38,972 bases of DNA, from positions 1 through 38,972 of the forward strand of contig CAYTEO010000025.1 in NCBI GenBank assembly GCA_964436825.1, written 5' to 3'. Origin of the DNA: CAYTEO01 sp964436825 (GTDB lineage Bacteria; Krumholzibacteriota; Krumholzibacteriia; LZORAL124-64-63). Both the position numbers and the translations under genes were made by a program. The notes beneath the pieces are model-generated. The model saw only the letters and a list, made by a program, of their open reading frames with translations, did not search any database and had not been told where the DNA came from. Below are positions 8,234-17,238 of the stretch, one piece after another (position 1 is the first letter of the stretch; every line of letters starts with the position of its first letter).

Positions 8234-8970
8234 GCGGCCGGGACCGGCTCCAGGTCCCAGGCGGCGGCGAAGGCGTCGACCAGCCGCCGCGCCAGGCCGT
8301 CCAGGTCGTCCCCGTCCAGGGGCCGGCCCAGTTCCCGCGAGAGATCGGTCGTTCCCGCCGCCAGCGCCGCGCGGTCGAAGCGGGCCGCCTCCGCCGGCGC
8401 CAGGCAGTCCAGCAGCTCCAGGTGGCGCGGCCCGGTCAGGATGGCGCCGTGCTGGAGGAAGACCCCCTCGGTCCGACGCTGGGCGGAGCCGATGAGCTTG
8501 CGGCCGCCGAGCGACACCTCGTGGCGCCCCGCGGACTGGAAGCAGACGGTATCGCGGGCAGCCGCCAGGTCCTCCCCCTCCTCGACGACATCGGGTTCCA
8601 GTCCCAGGTCGCGCAGGAAGCGCAGCAGCGCCGCGTTGATGACGGCGTAGGTCTGGTGGAGCGTTCCGCCGAAGAGGGACGAGGGCGAGGCGCCGACGAC
8701 GGCATAGGTCAGCTCGTCGGCGTGGAGGATGGCGCGTCCGCCGGTGGGCCGGCGGACGAGGTCCCAGCCGCGGGCGGCCAGGACCGTGCGGTCGAAGGCG
8801 TCGGGGGACTGGTGGTAGCCGTAGGTGACCGCCGGGGGCGACCAGCGGTAGACGCGCAGCAGCGGCGGGTCGTCCGGCCGCTGGGCCGCGAGCAGGGCCG
8901 CGTCGACGGCCATGTTCTCCGCGCCCGGTCGCGGCGGATCGAGCCGCACCCGCAGGACGCCCCGTGCCAT
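8230..8970 (-). CDS. lipM: LipM-like octanoyltransferase / lipoate-protein ligase family
   Basis: 246 residues of the BPL/LplA/LipB fold. The motifs RRPTGGRAILHADELTYA (73-90) and CFQSAGRHEVSLGGRKLIG followed by SAQRR and GVFLQHGAIL are those of Bacillus LipM rather than LplA. Cys143 corresponds by position to the acyl-accepting cysteine of LipM. The predicted reaction is transfer of octanoyl from acyl carrier protein to GcvH, before LipA inserts sulfur. The start is ATG at 8970 with GGGAG 5 nt away. It lies 2 nt after gcvPB, so it belongs to the glycine cleavage operon. No lipA or lipL is in the window. A lipoate ligase activity is the alternative. Confidence 0.85.
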   Translation of the reverse strand: MARGVLRVRLDPPRPGAENMAVDAALLAAQRPDDPPLLRVYRWSPPAVTYGYHQSPDAFDRTVLAARGWDLVRRPTGGRAILHADELTYAVVGASPSSLFGGTLHQTYAVINAALLRFLRDLGLEPDVVEEGEDLAAARDTVCFQSAGRHEVSLGGRKLIGSAQRRTEGVFLQHGAILTGPRHLELLDCLAPAEAARFDRAALAAGTTDLSRELGRPLDGDDLDGLARRLVDAFAAAWDLEPVPAA

Positions 8971-8972
8971 GG

Positions 8973-10469
8973 TCACTCCCGCGCTTCGGCGGGCCAGGCC
9001 AGGTCGGGTTGACGGGCCGCCCGCGCCTCGTCCAGGCGACCGACGGGGGTCGTGTGCGGCGCGCCGTGGAGCAGGTCGGGATCGCGCCCGGCCTCCTCGT
9101 GGATGGCCCGCAGGGCTGCGGCGAACGCGTCGAGGACGGCGCGGGACTCGGTCTCGGTCGGCTCGATCATCAGCGCCTCGTTGACGATCAGCGGGAAGTA
9201 GATCGTCGGGGCGTGGAAGCCGTAGTCGAGCAGCCGCTTGGCGATGTCCAGGGTCCGCACCCCGAATTCCTGTTTCCAGCTCTCGCCGCTGGCCACGAAC
9301 TCGTGCAGGGTGCGGTCGCCCCTGGGCACCGGCAGCAGCGGCTCGACGAGGTGGCGCAGGTAGTTGGCGTTCAGGACCGCCCGCTCGGCGACCCGCGGCA
9401 GCCCGTCCGCGCCCAGGCGCAGGATGTAGGCCAGGGCCCGCAGGCAGACCCCCACGTTGCCGAACCAGCCGTGGAGCTGGGGACGCCGCTCTCCCTCGTG
9501 CCACTCCAGGTCGAACCGGCCGTCCCGCTCGACGATCGTCGGGGCCGGCAGGAAGGACGCCAGCTCCTCGGTGACGCAGATCGGCCCGGCGCCGGGACCG
9601 CCCCCGCCGTGGGGCGTGGCGAACGTCTTGTGCAGGTTCAGGTGGACGACGTCGAAGCCCATGCGGGCCGGCAGCGCCTTGCCCAGGATGGCGTTCATGT
9701 TGGCGCCGTCCATGTAGAGCCGACCGCCGGCGGCGTGGACGATCTCCGCCACCTCCGTGATCCGCGTCTCGAACAGGCCCAGGGTGTTGGGGTTGGTGAT
9801 CATCATCCCCGCCGTCTCCGGCCCCACGGCGGCGGCCACGGCCTCGGGATCGAGCCGTCCGTCCGGTCCCGACGGGATCGTCACCGGCTGCAGGCCGGCG
9901 ATGACGACCGAGGCCGGGTTGGTGCCGTGGGCCGAGTCGGGGATCAGCACGCGCGTGCGCTGCGGCTCGCCGCGGGAGACGTGGAAGGCGCGGATGATCT
10001 TCATCCCCAGCAGCTCGCCGTGGGCGCCGGCCGCCGGCTGCAGGGAACAGGCGGCGAAGCCGGTGATCCGGCACAGGGCGTCCTCCAGCAGCTTCAGGGC
10101 GCAGAGCAGCCCCTGGAGGTCGTCGGGGTCCTGGGCCGGGTGCAGGCCGGCGAAGCCGGGCAGGGCGGCCACCTTCTCGTCCAGCCGCGGGTTGTACTTC
10201 ATGGTGCAGCTGCCCAGCGGGTACATCCCCCGCTCGATGTGGTGGTTCAGCAGCGACAGCCGCGTGAAGTGGCGCATGCCCTCGGGCTCGGACAGGACGG
10301 GGATCGCCGGCGCCTCGGCGCGGAGGCGCTGCGGCGGGATCCGGGGCGCGACCTCCTCGCCCCGCCAGGCGGGCAGGTCGGCGCCGTGCTGCTCCCGGCG
10401 GCCGACGGCGAACAGGCTGACCGGGGGCGTCGCGCCCCAGCGACCGGGCTGGACGGTGGGTTCACGCAT
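8973..10469 (-). CDS. gcvPB: Glycine dehydrogenase (decarboxylating) subunit 2
   Basis: 498 residues, the usual size for the C-terminal half of a split P protein. It carries the PLP half: LNHHIERGMYPLGSCTMKYN, the glycine-binding region SAHGTNPASV and the PLP lysine in HLNLHKTFATPHGGGGPG (about Lys281). With subunit 1 it decarboxylates glycine and passes the aminomethyl group to lipoyl-GcvH in the cytoplasm. ATG at 10469 overlaps gcvPA by 8 nt; GGAGAG lies just upstream. Confidence 0.96.
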   Translation of the reverse strand: MREPTVQPGRWGATPPVSLFAVGRREQHGADLPAWRGEEVAPRIPPQRLRAEAPAIPVLSEPEGMRHFTRLSLLNHHIERGMYPLGSCTMKYNPRLDEKVAALPGFAGLHPAQDPDDLQGLLCALKLLEDALCRITGFAACSLQPAAGAHGELLGMKIIRAFHVSRGEPQRTRVLIPDSAHGTNPASVVIAGLQPVTIPSGPDGRLDPEAVAAAVGPETAGMMITNPNTLGLFETRITEVAEIVHAAGGRLYMDGANMNAILGKALPARMGFDVVHLNLHKTFATPHGGGGPGAGPICVTEELASFLPAPTIVERDGRFDLEWHEGERRPQLHGWFGNVGVCLRALAYILRLGADGLPRVAERAVLNANYLRHLVEPLLPVPRGDRTLHEFVASGESWKQEFGVRTLDIAKRLLDYGFHAPTIYFPLIVNEALMIEPTETESRAVLDAFAAALRAIHEEAGRDPDLLHGAPHTTPVGRLDEARAARQPDLAWPAEARE

Positions 10470-11832
10470 CGTCACTCTCCTCTGCGGCCAGCCACGCCGA
10501 CAGGACCTGGACGTAACGGTCCAGGTCGGCCGCCGAGCGCTTCTCGGTGACGGCCACCAGCAGGTCGCCGGGATCGGCCGTGTCCCACCAGTCGGCCGCG
10601 ACGATCCCGGCCAGCAGGCCACGATCGCGGGCATAGGCGCGGAAGTCGCGGGCCGGGCGCGGCAGCCGGACGACGAACTCGTTGAAGAAGGCGGCGGCGT
10701 GGGGCAGGACCACCCCGTCGAGGGCCGCCAGGCGGTCGGCGAGGGCCACGGCCCTGGTGTGCCAGGCCAGGGCCAGCTCGCGCAGCCCCTCCCCGCCCAG
10801 CAGCGAGAGGTGGACGACCGCCCGCACGACGTTCAGCCCCTGGTTGGAGCAGATGTTCGAGGTGGCCCGCTCGCGGCGGATGTGCTGCTCGCGCGTCTGG
10901 AGGGTCAGGACGCACCCGGTGCGTCCCTGGCCGTCGACGGTGCGGCCGACGACCCGCCCCGGCAGCAGCCGCAGCAGGTCCTCGCGGCAGGCCATGAAGC
11001 CGAGCAGGGGACCGCCCCAGGAGAGGGGCACGCCCAGGGGCTGGGCCTCGCCGACGGCGATGGCGGCGCCGTACTCCCCGGGCGGGGTGACCAGGCCGAG
11101 GGCCACCGGATTGACGGCCGCGATCGTCAGGGCGCCGACCGCCGTCGCCGCCGCGGCCAGCTCCGCCGCCGGTTCCAGGCAGCCGAAGCCGTTGGGGTCC
11201 TGGACGACGACGCAGGCCACCGTCTCGTCCAGCAGGTCCGCCAGGACGGCCGGGTCGGTCGTCCCGTCGGCGGCCGTCGGCACGGTCGCCAGCTCGACCT
11301 CGCGCCCCTCCAGGTAGCTCTCCACGACGCGACGCCAGCGCGGCAGCAGGGCCGCCGGCAGCACGACCCGCGACCGCCGCGTCCGGGTCAGCGCCATCAG
11401 GACGGCCTCGGCCAGGGCCGAGGCGCCGTCGTACATGCTGGCGTTGCTGACCGGCAGGCCGGTCAACCGCGCGATGCAGGTCTGCCAGTCGTAGATGACC
11501 TGCAGGGTCCCCTGGGAGACCTCGGCCTGGTAGGGGGTGTACGCGGTCAGGAACTCGCTGCGCGAGGCGATGGTGTCCACGGCCGCGGGGATGGCCGTGT
11601 CGTAGACCCCGCCCCCCAGGAAGCAGAGCAGGTCGTCGACGCCGGCGTTCAGGGCGGCCAGGTTGCGCAGGGCCCGCCAGACCTCCTGCTCGCTCAGCCC
11701 GTCGGGCAGATCGAGCGGTCCCTCGCAGCGGACCTCGGGCGGCAGGGACGCGAACAGCTCGTCCACGTCCTGCAGGCCCAGCACGTCCAGCATTTCCCGG
11801 ACGTCCCGGTCGGTGTGCGGCACATAAGGCAT
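10462..11832 (-). CDS. gcvPA: Glycine dehydrogenase (decarboxylating) subunit 1
   Basis: 456 residues, matching the N-terminal half of the P protein. Typical motifs are the opening MPYVPHTDRDVREML, the segment FLGGGVYDTAIPAAVD, and SRSEFLTAYTPYQAEVSQGT, followed by SNASMYDGASALAEA, all strongly conserved in GcvPA. Near the C-terminus GRTGCVLTLQTREQHIRRE and SNICSNQGL match the family. It lacks the PLP lysine, which sits in subunit 2. ATG at 11832 starts 4 nt after gcvH, with GGGAG inside the gcvH end. Confidence 0.96.
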   Translation of the reverse strand: MPYVPHTDRDVREMLDVLGLQDVDELFASLPPEVRCEGPLDLPDGLSEQEVWRALRNLAALNAGVDDLLCFLGGGVYDTAIPAAVDTIASRSEFLTAYTPYQAEVSQGTLQVIYDWQTCIARLTGLPVSNASMYDGASALAEAVLMALTRTRRSRVVLPAALLPRWRRVVESYLEGREVELATVPTAADGTTDPAVLADLLDETVACVVVQDPNGFGCLEPAAELAAAATAVGALTIAAVNPVALGLVTPPGEYGAAIAVGEAQPLGVPLSWGGPLLGFMACREDLLRLLPGRVVGRTVDGQGRTGCVLTLQTREQHIRRERATSNICSNQGLNVVRAVVHLSLLGGEGLRELALAWHTRAVALADRLAALDGVVLPHAAAFFNEFVVRLPRPARDFRAYARDRGLLAGIVAADWWDTADPGDLLVAVTEKRSAADLDRYVQVLSAWLAAEESDDA

Positions 11833-11836
11833 CCGG

Positions 11837-12214
11837 TCAGCTCCCGATCAGGGCGTCGTACTCGGCGGCCGACAGCAGCTCGTCCAGCTGCGAGGTGTCG
11901 GTCAGGCGGATGCGGAACAGCCAGCCGTCGCCCAGGGGATCGCTGTTGACCGTCTCGGGGGCGGCCAGGACCGCCTCGTTGACGGCGACGACCTCCCCGT
12001 CGACCGGGCTGTAGAGGTCCTCCACCGACTTGACCGTCTCGATGGTCCCGACCGGCTGTCCCTGGCCGACGTGGCCGCCGACCTCGGGCAGCTCCAGGTA
12101 GACGACGTCGCCCAGCTCGTTGGCGGCGTACTCGGTGACGCCGACGGTTCCCTCGTCCCCCTCGACCATGATCCACTCGTGCTCGCGCGTGTACTTGCGA
12201 TCGTCGGCCACCAT
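11837..12214 (-). CDS. gcvH: Glycine cleavage system H protein
   Basis: 125 residues, standard length. The lipoyl domain has the lipoylation site ETVKSVEDLYSP with Lys62, and the family opening KYTREHEWI. The lipoyl arm shuttles the aminomethyl intermediate between the P, T and L proteins. ATG at 12214 is preceded by AAGGAG (6-nt gap) and starts 1 nt after the gcvT stop. An in-frame upstream start at 12298 would add 28 residues that no H protein has. Confidence 0.97.
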   Translation of the reverse strand: MVADDRKYTREHEWIMVEGDEGTVGVTEYAANELGDVVYLELPEVGGHVGQGQPVGTIETVKSVEDLYSPVDGEVVAVNEAVLAAPETVNSDPLGDGWLFRIRLTDTSQLDELLSAAEYDALIGS

Positions 12215-12215
12215 C

Positions 12216-13415
12216 TCAGGCTCCTTCTGCTGGGGTGACGTCCCGGGGGGCGTGGGGATCGCCCTTGACCCGCGCCGGGAGGAAGGGATACGGGACACGC
12301 CGGGCGGGGAACTCCCGCCCGCGGATGCGCACGCTGGAGACGGCGTCGGCGGCCTCGCTGCGGACCAGGGCGAGGGCCAGGGAGCGGCCGAGGGTGGGGC
12401 TCTTGGTGCCGCTGGTCACGTGGCCGACGACCTCGTCGCCGGCCAGGACCTCGGTCTCCGGGCGGGCGATGGGCACCGGGCGGGCCGGTCCGTCGCCGGC
12501 CGGGGGCAGGACCTCCAGGCCGACGATCCGCCGCGGAACTCCGGCCTCCTTCTGGGCCAGCAGGACGTCGCGGCCGATGAACTCCCGGTCCTTGAAGCGT
12601 ACGGCCCAGCCGATGCCGGCCTCCAGGGGGGTCCACTGCTCGCTCAGCTCGTGGCCGTAGAGACAGTAGCCCACCTCGAAGCGGAGGGTGTCGCGGGCAC
12701 CCAGACCGATGGGGCCGACCTGCAGGTCCTGTCCGGCGGCCAGCAGCTCCTCCCACAGCGGCAGGGCGTCCTCGTTGGGCAGGTAGATCTCGTAGCCGCG
12801 CTCACCGGTGTATCCGGTCCGCGAGACGATCCAGTCGCCCCCGGGCCCGTCCAGGCAGCAGGCGGTGTAGAAGTCGAGTCCGCGGATCGTCTCCCGGTGG
12901 CCGGCCAGGGCCGCGACCCGCTCCAGCAGCGTCAGGCTGTCGGGCCCCTGGACGGCGATCAGCGCGGTGCGGAAGCTGACGTCGGCCAGGGTGACGCCGT
13001 CGGCGCGGGCCGCCTGGTCGTGGAGCCAGCGGTCGATCTTGTCGTGGTTGGCGGCGTTGCAGACCACCAGCCAGTTCTCCCGGGCCAGCCGGTAGACGAG
13101 CATGTCGTCCAGGACGCCCCCGTCGGGACGGCACATGGCCGTGTAGACGACCTTGCCGACCGGGATGCCGGCGACGCGGTTGGTCGTCAGGCGGTCGAGC
13201 CAGGTCTCGGCGCCGGGGCCGACGACCTCGATCTCCCCCATGTGGGTGATGTCGAACAGGCCGACGTGCTCGCGGACCCGGTGGTGCTCGGCGATGACGC
13301 CCTCGTACTGGACGGGCATCTCGTAGCCGGCGAACGGGACCATGCGGCCGCCGTGGTCGCGGTGCCACGCGGTCAGGGGGGTGGTGCGGAGCTGGCCGGA
13401 ATCGGGTTTGGCCAC
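12216..13415 (-). CDS. gcvT: Glycine cleavage system aminomethyltransferase (T protein)
   Basis: 399 residues. Family motifs: GGRMVPFAGYEMPVQY, FDITHMGEIEV, the folate-region Asp in DGGVLDDMLVYR, and SRTGYTGERGYEIY in the glycine cleavage T fold, with a C-terminal barrel ending in VPYPFLPARVKGDP. It releases ammonia and passes the one-carbon unit to tetrahydrofolate. GTG at 13415 is chosen because GAGGAG lies 6 nt upstream; the ATG-like frame start at 13457 lacks a ribosome site. First gene of the gcvT-H-PA-PB-lipM operon. Confidence 0.96.
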   Translation of the reverse strand: MAKPDSGQLRTTPLTAWHRDHGGRMVPFAGYEMPVQYEGVIAEHHRVREHVGLFDITHMGEIEVVGPGAETWLDRLTTNRVAGIPVGKVVYTAMCRPDGGVLDDMLVYRLARENWLVVCNAANHDKIDRWLHDQAARADGVTLADVSFRTALIAVQGPDSLTLLERVAALAGHRETIRGLDFYTACCLDGPGGDWIVSRTGYTGERGYEIYLPNEDALPLWEELLAAGQDLQVGPIGLGARDTLRFEVGYCLYGHELSEQWTPLEAGIGWAVRFKDREFIGRDVLLAQKEAGVPRRIVGLEVLPPAGDGPARPVPIARPETEVLAGDEVVGHVTSGTKSPTLGRSLALALVRSEAADAVSSVRIRGREFPARRVPYPFLPARVKGDPHAPRDVTPAEGA

Positions 13416-13446
13416 GATCGTCTCCTCGGAGGTGCGGCCGCCGCGG

Positions 13447-13464
13447 CCAGGCGCCACCGCCTGG
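13447..13464 (-). repeat. Leader hairpin of the gcvT operon
   Basis: CCAGGC and GCCTGG form a 6-bp stem with a 6-nt loop between the predicted transcription start and the gcvT ribosome site. It does not resemble a glycine riboswitch. Function unknown. Confidence 0.4.
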
Positions 13465-13490
13465 ACGGATCGCGACCGCGGTGCGCGCCT

Positions 13491-13519
13491 AATCTATGCC
13501 GCCACCGCCGCGGCGCCAA
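13491..13519 (-). promoter_or_regulatory. Promoter of the gcvT-H-PA-PB-lipM operon
   Basis: On the minus strand, TTGGCG (13519-13514), a 17-nt spacer and TAGATT (13496-13491). It lies in the only sizeable gap between uvrA and gcvT, giving a leader of about 70 nt. Confidence 0.6.
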
Positions 13520-13549
13520 GGGCGATTCGGACCGGCACCCGCCCCCCGG

Positions 13550-16387
13550 TCAGCCGAGCAGCTCCCGCAGCATGGCGCCGGTGTGGGAACCCGCGACCGC
13601 GGCCACCTCGGCGACACTCCCCTCGGCGACGATCCGCCCGCCGCCACCGCCCCCCTCGGGGCCCAGGTCGACGACCCAGTCGGCGTGGCGGATGATCTCG
13701 GGATTGTGCTCGATGACGACGATCGTGTGTCCCCGGCCGAGCAGGCGCCGGAAGATCTCCAGCAGCTTCTCCACGTCACAGAAGTGCAGGCCGGTGGTCG
13801 GCTCGTCCAGGACGAAGAGACTGTTGCCCCGCCCGCCCCGGGCCAGCTCCCGCGACAGCTTCAGCCGCTGGGACTCGCCGCCGGAGAGGGTGACGCCGGT
13901 CTGGCCGAGGGTGACGTACCCCAGGCCGACCCCGTCCATCACCTCCAGGATCTTGCTGCAGGCCGGGATGTGCTCCAGCGTCGCACGGGCCTCCTCCACC
14001 GAGAGGGCCAGCAGGTCGGCGGCCGACAGGCCCTTGAAGCGGACCTCCAGGGTCTCGGCGTTGAAGCGCCTCCCGCCGCACTCCTCGCACGGGATGTCGA
14101 CGCTGGGCAGGAAGTCCATGCTCAGCTTCCGCACCCCCGCCCCCTCGCACGCCGGGCAGCGCCCAGGACCCGTGTTGAAGCTGAACCGTCCCGGCCCGTA
14201 GCCGCGCAGCCGGGCCAGCGGCACGGCCGCCAGCAGCTTGCGGACGTGGTTCCACAGCCCGGTGTAGGTGGCGGGCGTGGAGCGGGGACTGCGGCCGATG
14301 GGCGACTGGTTCACCAGGATGACCGAGCGGAGGTGCTCCTCCCCCTCCAGGACGGCGAACGGCTCCGGCCGCTGGGTCGTGGCGTGGTTCAGCCGCCGGG
14401 CCAGCTCCCGGTAGAGGGTGTCGTGCACGGCCGTGCTCTTGCCCGAACCGCTCACCCCGGTGACGACGGTCAGCTGCCCCAGCGGCAGGCGCAGGTCGAT
14501 CCCCCGGAGGTTGCGTCCGCTCAGACCGCGCATCACGAGCCACTGCCGCGGCTCGCGCCCCCTGCTCAGCGGCGCGGGCTGCTGGCGCCGCTCGCGGGCG
14601 GACAGCCACTGCCCGGTGACGCTCCCGGTCACCGCGGCCACCTCCGCGGGCGTCCCCTGGGCCACGATCTCCCCGCCGTGCCGCCCGGCCCCCGGCCCCA
14701 GGTCGACTAGGTGGTCGGCGGCCCGCATGATGTCCAGGTCGTGCTCGACGACGATGACGGTGTTGCCCCGGTCGCGCAGGCGGCGGAGGATGTCGATGAG
14801 GCGGTGGATGTCGCGGTGGTGCAGCCCCACGCTCGGCTCGTCCAGCACGTACAGGACGCCGGTCAGCCGCGACCCCACCTGGGTGGCCAGCCGCACCCGC
14901 TGGCCCTCGCCTCCCGAGAGGGTGGCCACCGGCCGGTTCAGCGACAGGTAGCCGACGCCGGCCCGGCAGAGGAACTCCGCCCGCTCGCCGATCCGGTCCA
15001 GGATCGGCGCGGCGACGGTCCGGCGCAGGGTGTCGACGAACGACAGCCCCGCCACCCACTCCCGCAGCTCCTCCAGGGAGAGGTCGCCCACCTGCCCGAT
15101 GTGCAGTCCCCCCACCAGGACGGCCAGCGCCTCGGGCCGCAGCCGGTAGCCGTCGCAGTCCGGGCAGGTCCGCGGGGTGATCAGTGCCTCGATGCCGGCG
15201 CGGACCCGCTCGGCCTTCGTCTCCCGGTGACGGCGCAGCAGCTCAGACGCCAGTCCTTGCCAGTCGGCCAGGAAGGCGTCGAAGTGGGGATGCGACCGCA
15301 GCCTCTCGCGTAGCGCCGCGTCGGGCCCGTCGATCAGGGCGCGGCGGAAGTCGTCCGGCCAGTCGCGGGCCGGCAGGTCCAGGGGAACGTCCAGGGCGCC
15401 GGCCAGCGCCTCGATCTGGGTGAACAGCCAGCCCCGCTCCTTCCCCTTGAGGTAGGCCACCGCCCCGTCGGCCAGGGAGAGGTCGGGATCGGGGACCAGG
15501 GCCTCGGCGGTGATCGAGGGCAGGTGGCCCAGTCCCTGGCAGGTGGGGCACGACCCGGCCGGCGAGTTGAAGGAGAACAGGCGCGGCTCCAGCGGCGGGA
15601 AGCCACGCCCGCAGCCGGGGCAGGCGGCCTCGCGGCTGAACAGGGTCCGCCCGCCGTCGTCGCGGACGACCACCGTGCCGCGGCCCAGCTCCAGGGCCCG
15701 GGCCAGGGAGTCCTCCAGCCGCGCCAGCACGCCGTCGCGCTTGACGAAGCCGTCGACGACCACGGCGATCTCGTGCCGCTTCCCGGGCGAGAGGGCCGGA
15801 GACTCCTCCAGGTCCACCAGCTCGCCGTCGATCTCGGCGCGGACGAACCCCTGCTTCAGCAGGTCCTCGAGGAGCTTCCGGTGGGCCCCCTTGCGTCCGC
15901 GGACCACCGGCGCCAGCAGCCAGAAGCGGCTCCCCTCGGCCCGGGCGGCGATGGCGTCGCGGATGGCGTCGACCGGCTGGGCGGTCACCGGCACGCCGCA
16001 GTCGGGACAGGTCTGCTCGCCGCAGCGGGCGAACAGCAGGCGCAGGTAGCTGGCGATCTCGGTGATCGTGCCGACGGTGGAACGGGGGTTGCTCCCCAGG
16101 CCGCGCTGGTCGATGGCCAGGGCGGGCGAGAGCCCCTCGATGCGATCCACCTCCGGCTTGGGGAGCTGTTCCAGGAACTGGTGGGCGAAGCTGGAGAGAC
16201 TCTCGATGTAGCGGCGCTGCCCCTCGGCGTAGAGGGTGTCGTAGGCCAGCGACGACTTGCCCGAGCCGCTGGGCCCGGTCATGACGACCAGGGCCCGTCG
16301 CGGCAGATCGAGGCTGATCCCCTTGAGGTTGTGGACCCGCGCCCCCTGGATGCGGATCACGCCGGCGGCGCTACTGCTGGGTGGCAC
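13550..16387 (-). CDS. uvrA: UvrABC system protein A (excinuclease ATPase)
   Basis: 945 residues, the normal UvrA length. The first ATPase half has Walker A GPSGSGKSS (38-46) and LSGGEGQRVRLATQVG followed by LDEPSVGLHHRD. Its zinc module spans CPGCGRGF to FNSPAGSCPTCQGLG. The second half has Walker A TGVSGSGKST, zinc module CPACEGAG to IPCEECGGRRFN, LSGGESQRLKL and LDEPTTGLHF. The first-half insertion CPDCG and CPDCDGYRLRPEAL is also present. UvrA dimers scan DNA for bulky lesions and load UvrB; uvrB and uvrC are not in the window. The GTG at 16387 overlaps the cyclophilin gene by 17 nt but the GGGAGA site is only 1-2 nt away, so the exact start is uncertain. Confidence 0.97.
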   Translation of the reverse strand: MPPSSSAAGVIRIQGARVHNLKGISLDLPRRALVVMTGPSGSGKSSLAYDTLYAEGQRRYIESLSSFAHQFLEQLPKPEVDRIEGLSPALAIDQRGLGSNPRSTVGTITEIASYLRLLFARCGEQTCPDCGVPVTAQPVDAIRDAIAARAEGSRFWLLAPVVRGRKGAHRKLLEDLLKQGFVRAEIDGELVDLEESPALSPGKRHEIAVVVDGFVKRDGVLARLEDSLARALELGRGTVVVRDDGGRTLFSREAACPGCGRGFPPLEPRLFSFNSPAGSCPTCQGLGHLPSITAEALVPDPDLSLADGAVAYLKGKERGWLFTQIEALAGALDVPLDLPARDWPDDFRRALIDGPDAALRERLRSHPHFDAFLADWQGLASELLRRHRETKAERVRAGIEALITPRTCPDCDGYRLRPEALAVLVGGLHIGQVGDLSLEELREWVAGLSFVDTLRRTVAAPILDRIGERAEFLCRAGVGYLSLNRPVATLSGGEGQRVRLATQVGSRLTGVLYVLDEPSVGLHHRDIHRLIDILRRLRDRGNTVIVVEHDLDIMRAADHLVDLGPGAGRHGGEIVAQGTPAEVAAVTGSVTGQWLSARERRQQPAPLSRGREPRQWLVMRGLSGRNLRGIDLRLPLGQLTVVTGVSGSGKSTAVHDTLYRELARRLNHATTQRPEPFAVLEGEEHLRSVILVNQSPIGRSPRSTPATYTGLWNHVRKLLAAVPLARLRGYGPGRFSFNTGPGRCPACEGAGVRKLSMDFLPSVDIPCEECGGRRFNAETLEVRFKGLSAADLLALSVEEARATLEHIPACSKILEVMDGVGLGYVTLGQTGVTLSGGESQRLKLSRELARGGRGNSLFVLDEPTTGLHFCDVEKLLEIFRRLLGRGHTIVVIEHNPEIIRHADWVVDLGPEGGGGGGRIVAEGSVAEVAAVAGSHTGAMLRELLG

Positions 16388-17075
16388 TCTCCCACGCCTT
16401 CCGCTGCTCGTCGTTGAGGCCGTTCTCGTCGTCGATGACCTGGACGGCGGTGATGTGGACCGGCGCGTGGGGCCGGTCGTTGCGGTCCCGCGGCGCCTCG
16501 ACGATCTCGTCTGCCACCTCCATGCCCGACACCACGCGGCCGAAGACGGTGTACTTGCCGTCCAGGAACCCGGCGTCGGCCACGCAGATGAAGAACTGGC
16601 TGCCGGCCGAGTCGGGATCCTGGGCCCGGGCCATGGAGAGGACGCCGCGCGCGTGGTGGGTCTTGTTGAACTCGGCCTTCAGGCGCGCCTGCTGGCCCAG
16701 GCCGGCGTAGCCCAGGTCGGCCAGGGCCTTGTCCACGGCCTGGACCTTTGCCAGCAGCTCCGGCGGCAGGACGTCGGCCCAGGTGGGACTGCCCTGCCCG
16801 TCGTCGCGGGGGTCGTCGTTCTTCGTGTTGGGATCGCCTCCCTGGATCATGAAGCCGGGGATGACCCGGTGGAAGTAGGTCCCCACGTAGAACCCGCCCC
16901 GGCAGAGCCGGACGAAGTTGTCGACGTGGTGGGGAGCCAGCTCCGGCTGGAGCTCCAGCAGGATGTCCCCCGCCTCGGTGGTGAGCTGGACGAAGGGACC
17001 GGCGGCCGTGGCGGCAGTGGTCCCCAGGAGCAGTCCCGCCAGCAGCAGGACGGTCGGCAGGAGTCGCTTGCGCAT
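16371..17075 (-). CDS. Exported cyclophilin-type peptidyl-prolyl isomerase
   Basis: 234 residues. A signal peptide (RKRLLPTVLLLAGLLLGTTAATAA) leads to a cyclophilin domain with the catalytic segment YFHRVIPGFMIQGGDP (Arg, Phe and Gln of the active site), SMARAQDPDSAGSQFFI and YTVFGRVVSGMEVADEI. About 45 residues inserted between GGDP and the ARGVLSMA strand (WADVLPPELLAKVQAVDKAL...) are seen in some periplasmic bacterial cyclophilins. It should assist folding of exported proteins in the periplasm. ATG at 17075 has AAAGGA about 8 nt upstream. It overlaps uvrA, so uvrA may be co-transcribed, although the functions are unrelated. Confidence 0.92.
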   Translation of the reverse strand: MRKRLLPTVLLLAGLLLGTTAATAAGPFVQLTTEAGDILLELQPELAPHHVDNFVRLCRGGFYVGTYFHRVIPGFMIQGGDPNTKNDDPRDDGQGSPTWADVLPPELLAKVQAVDKALADLGYAGLGQQARLKAEFNKTHHARGVLSMARAQDPDSAGSQFFICVADAGFLDGKYTVFGRVVSGMEVADEIVEAPRDRNDRPHAPVHITAVQVIDDENGLNDEQRKAWESATQQ

Positions 17076-17165
17076 GGGACGGTTCCTTTCTGCGGAATCG
17101 CGGACGCGCGACCGCCCCGACCGGACGGCGCCGGGCGGTCGATCGAACCGGACGTGGAACATTGA

Positions 17166-17194
17166 TTCATAGCACGGGTTCCCGGGGGCAGCAA
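17166..17194 (-). promoter_or_regulatory. Possible promoter of the cyclophilin-uvrA unit
   Basis: On the minus strand, TTGCTG (17194-17189), 17 nt, TATGAA (17171-17166). Weak match, but spacing and position (about 85 nt before the ATG) are right. It lies back-to-back with the promoter of the divergent cysteine desulfurase gene. Confidence 0.45.
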
Positions 17195-17203
17195 GGAGGG
17201 GCC

Positions 17204-17232
17204 TTGCGCATCCTCTCCCCAGCACCGACAAT
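17204..17232 (+). promoter_or_regulatory. Possible promoter giving a near-leaderless desulfurase transcript
   Basis: TTGCGC (17204-17209), 17 nt, GACAAT (17227-17232). The -10 box ends only 6 nt before the ATG at 17239, so transcription would begin at or next to the start codon. No ribosome binding site is visible. Confidence 0.4.
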
Positions 17233-17238
17233 CCTCGC

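Noticed and set aside
13416..13549. Glycine riboswitch before gcvT
   Set aside because: The leader is only about 70 nt and shows none of the conserved glycine aptamer pattern; only a small hairpin is visible.
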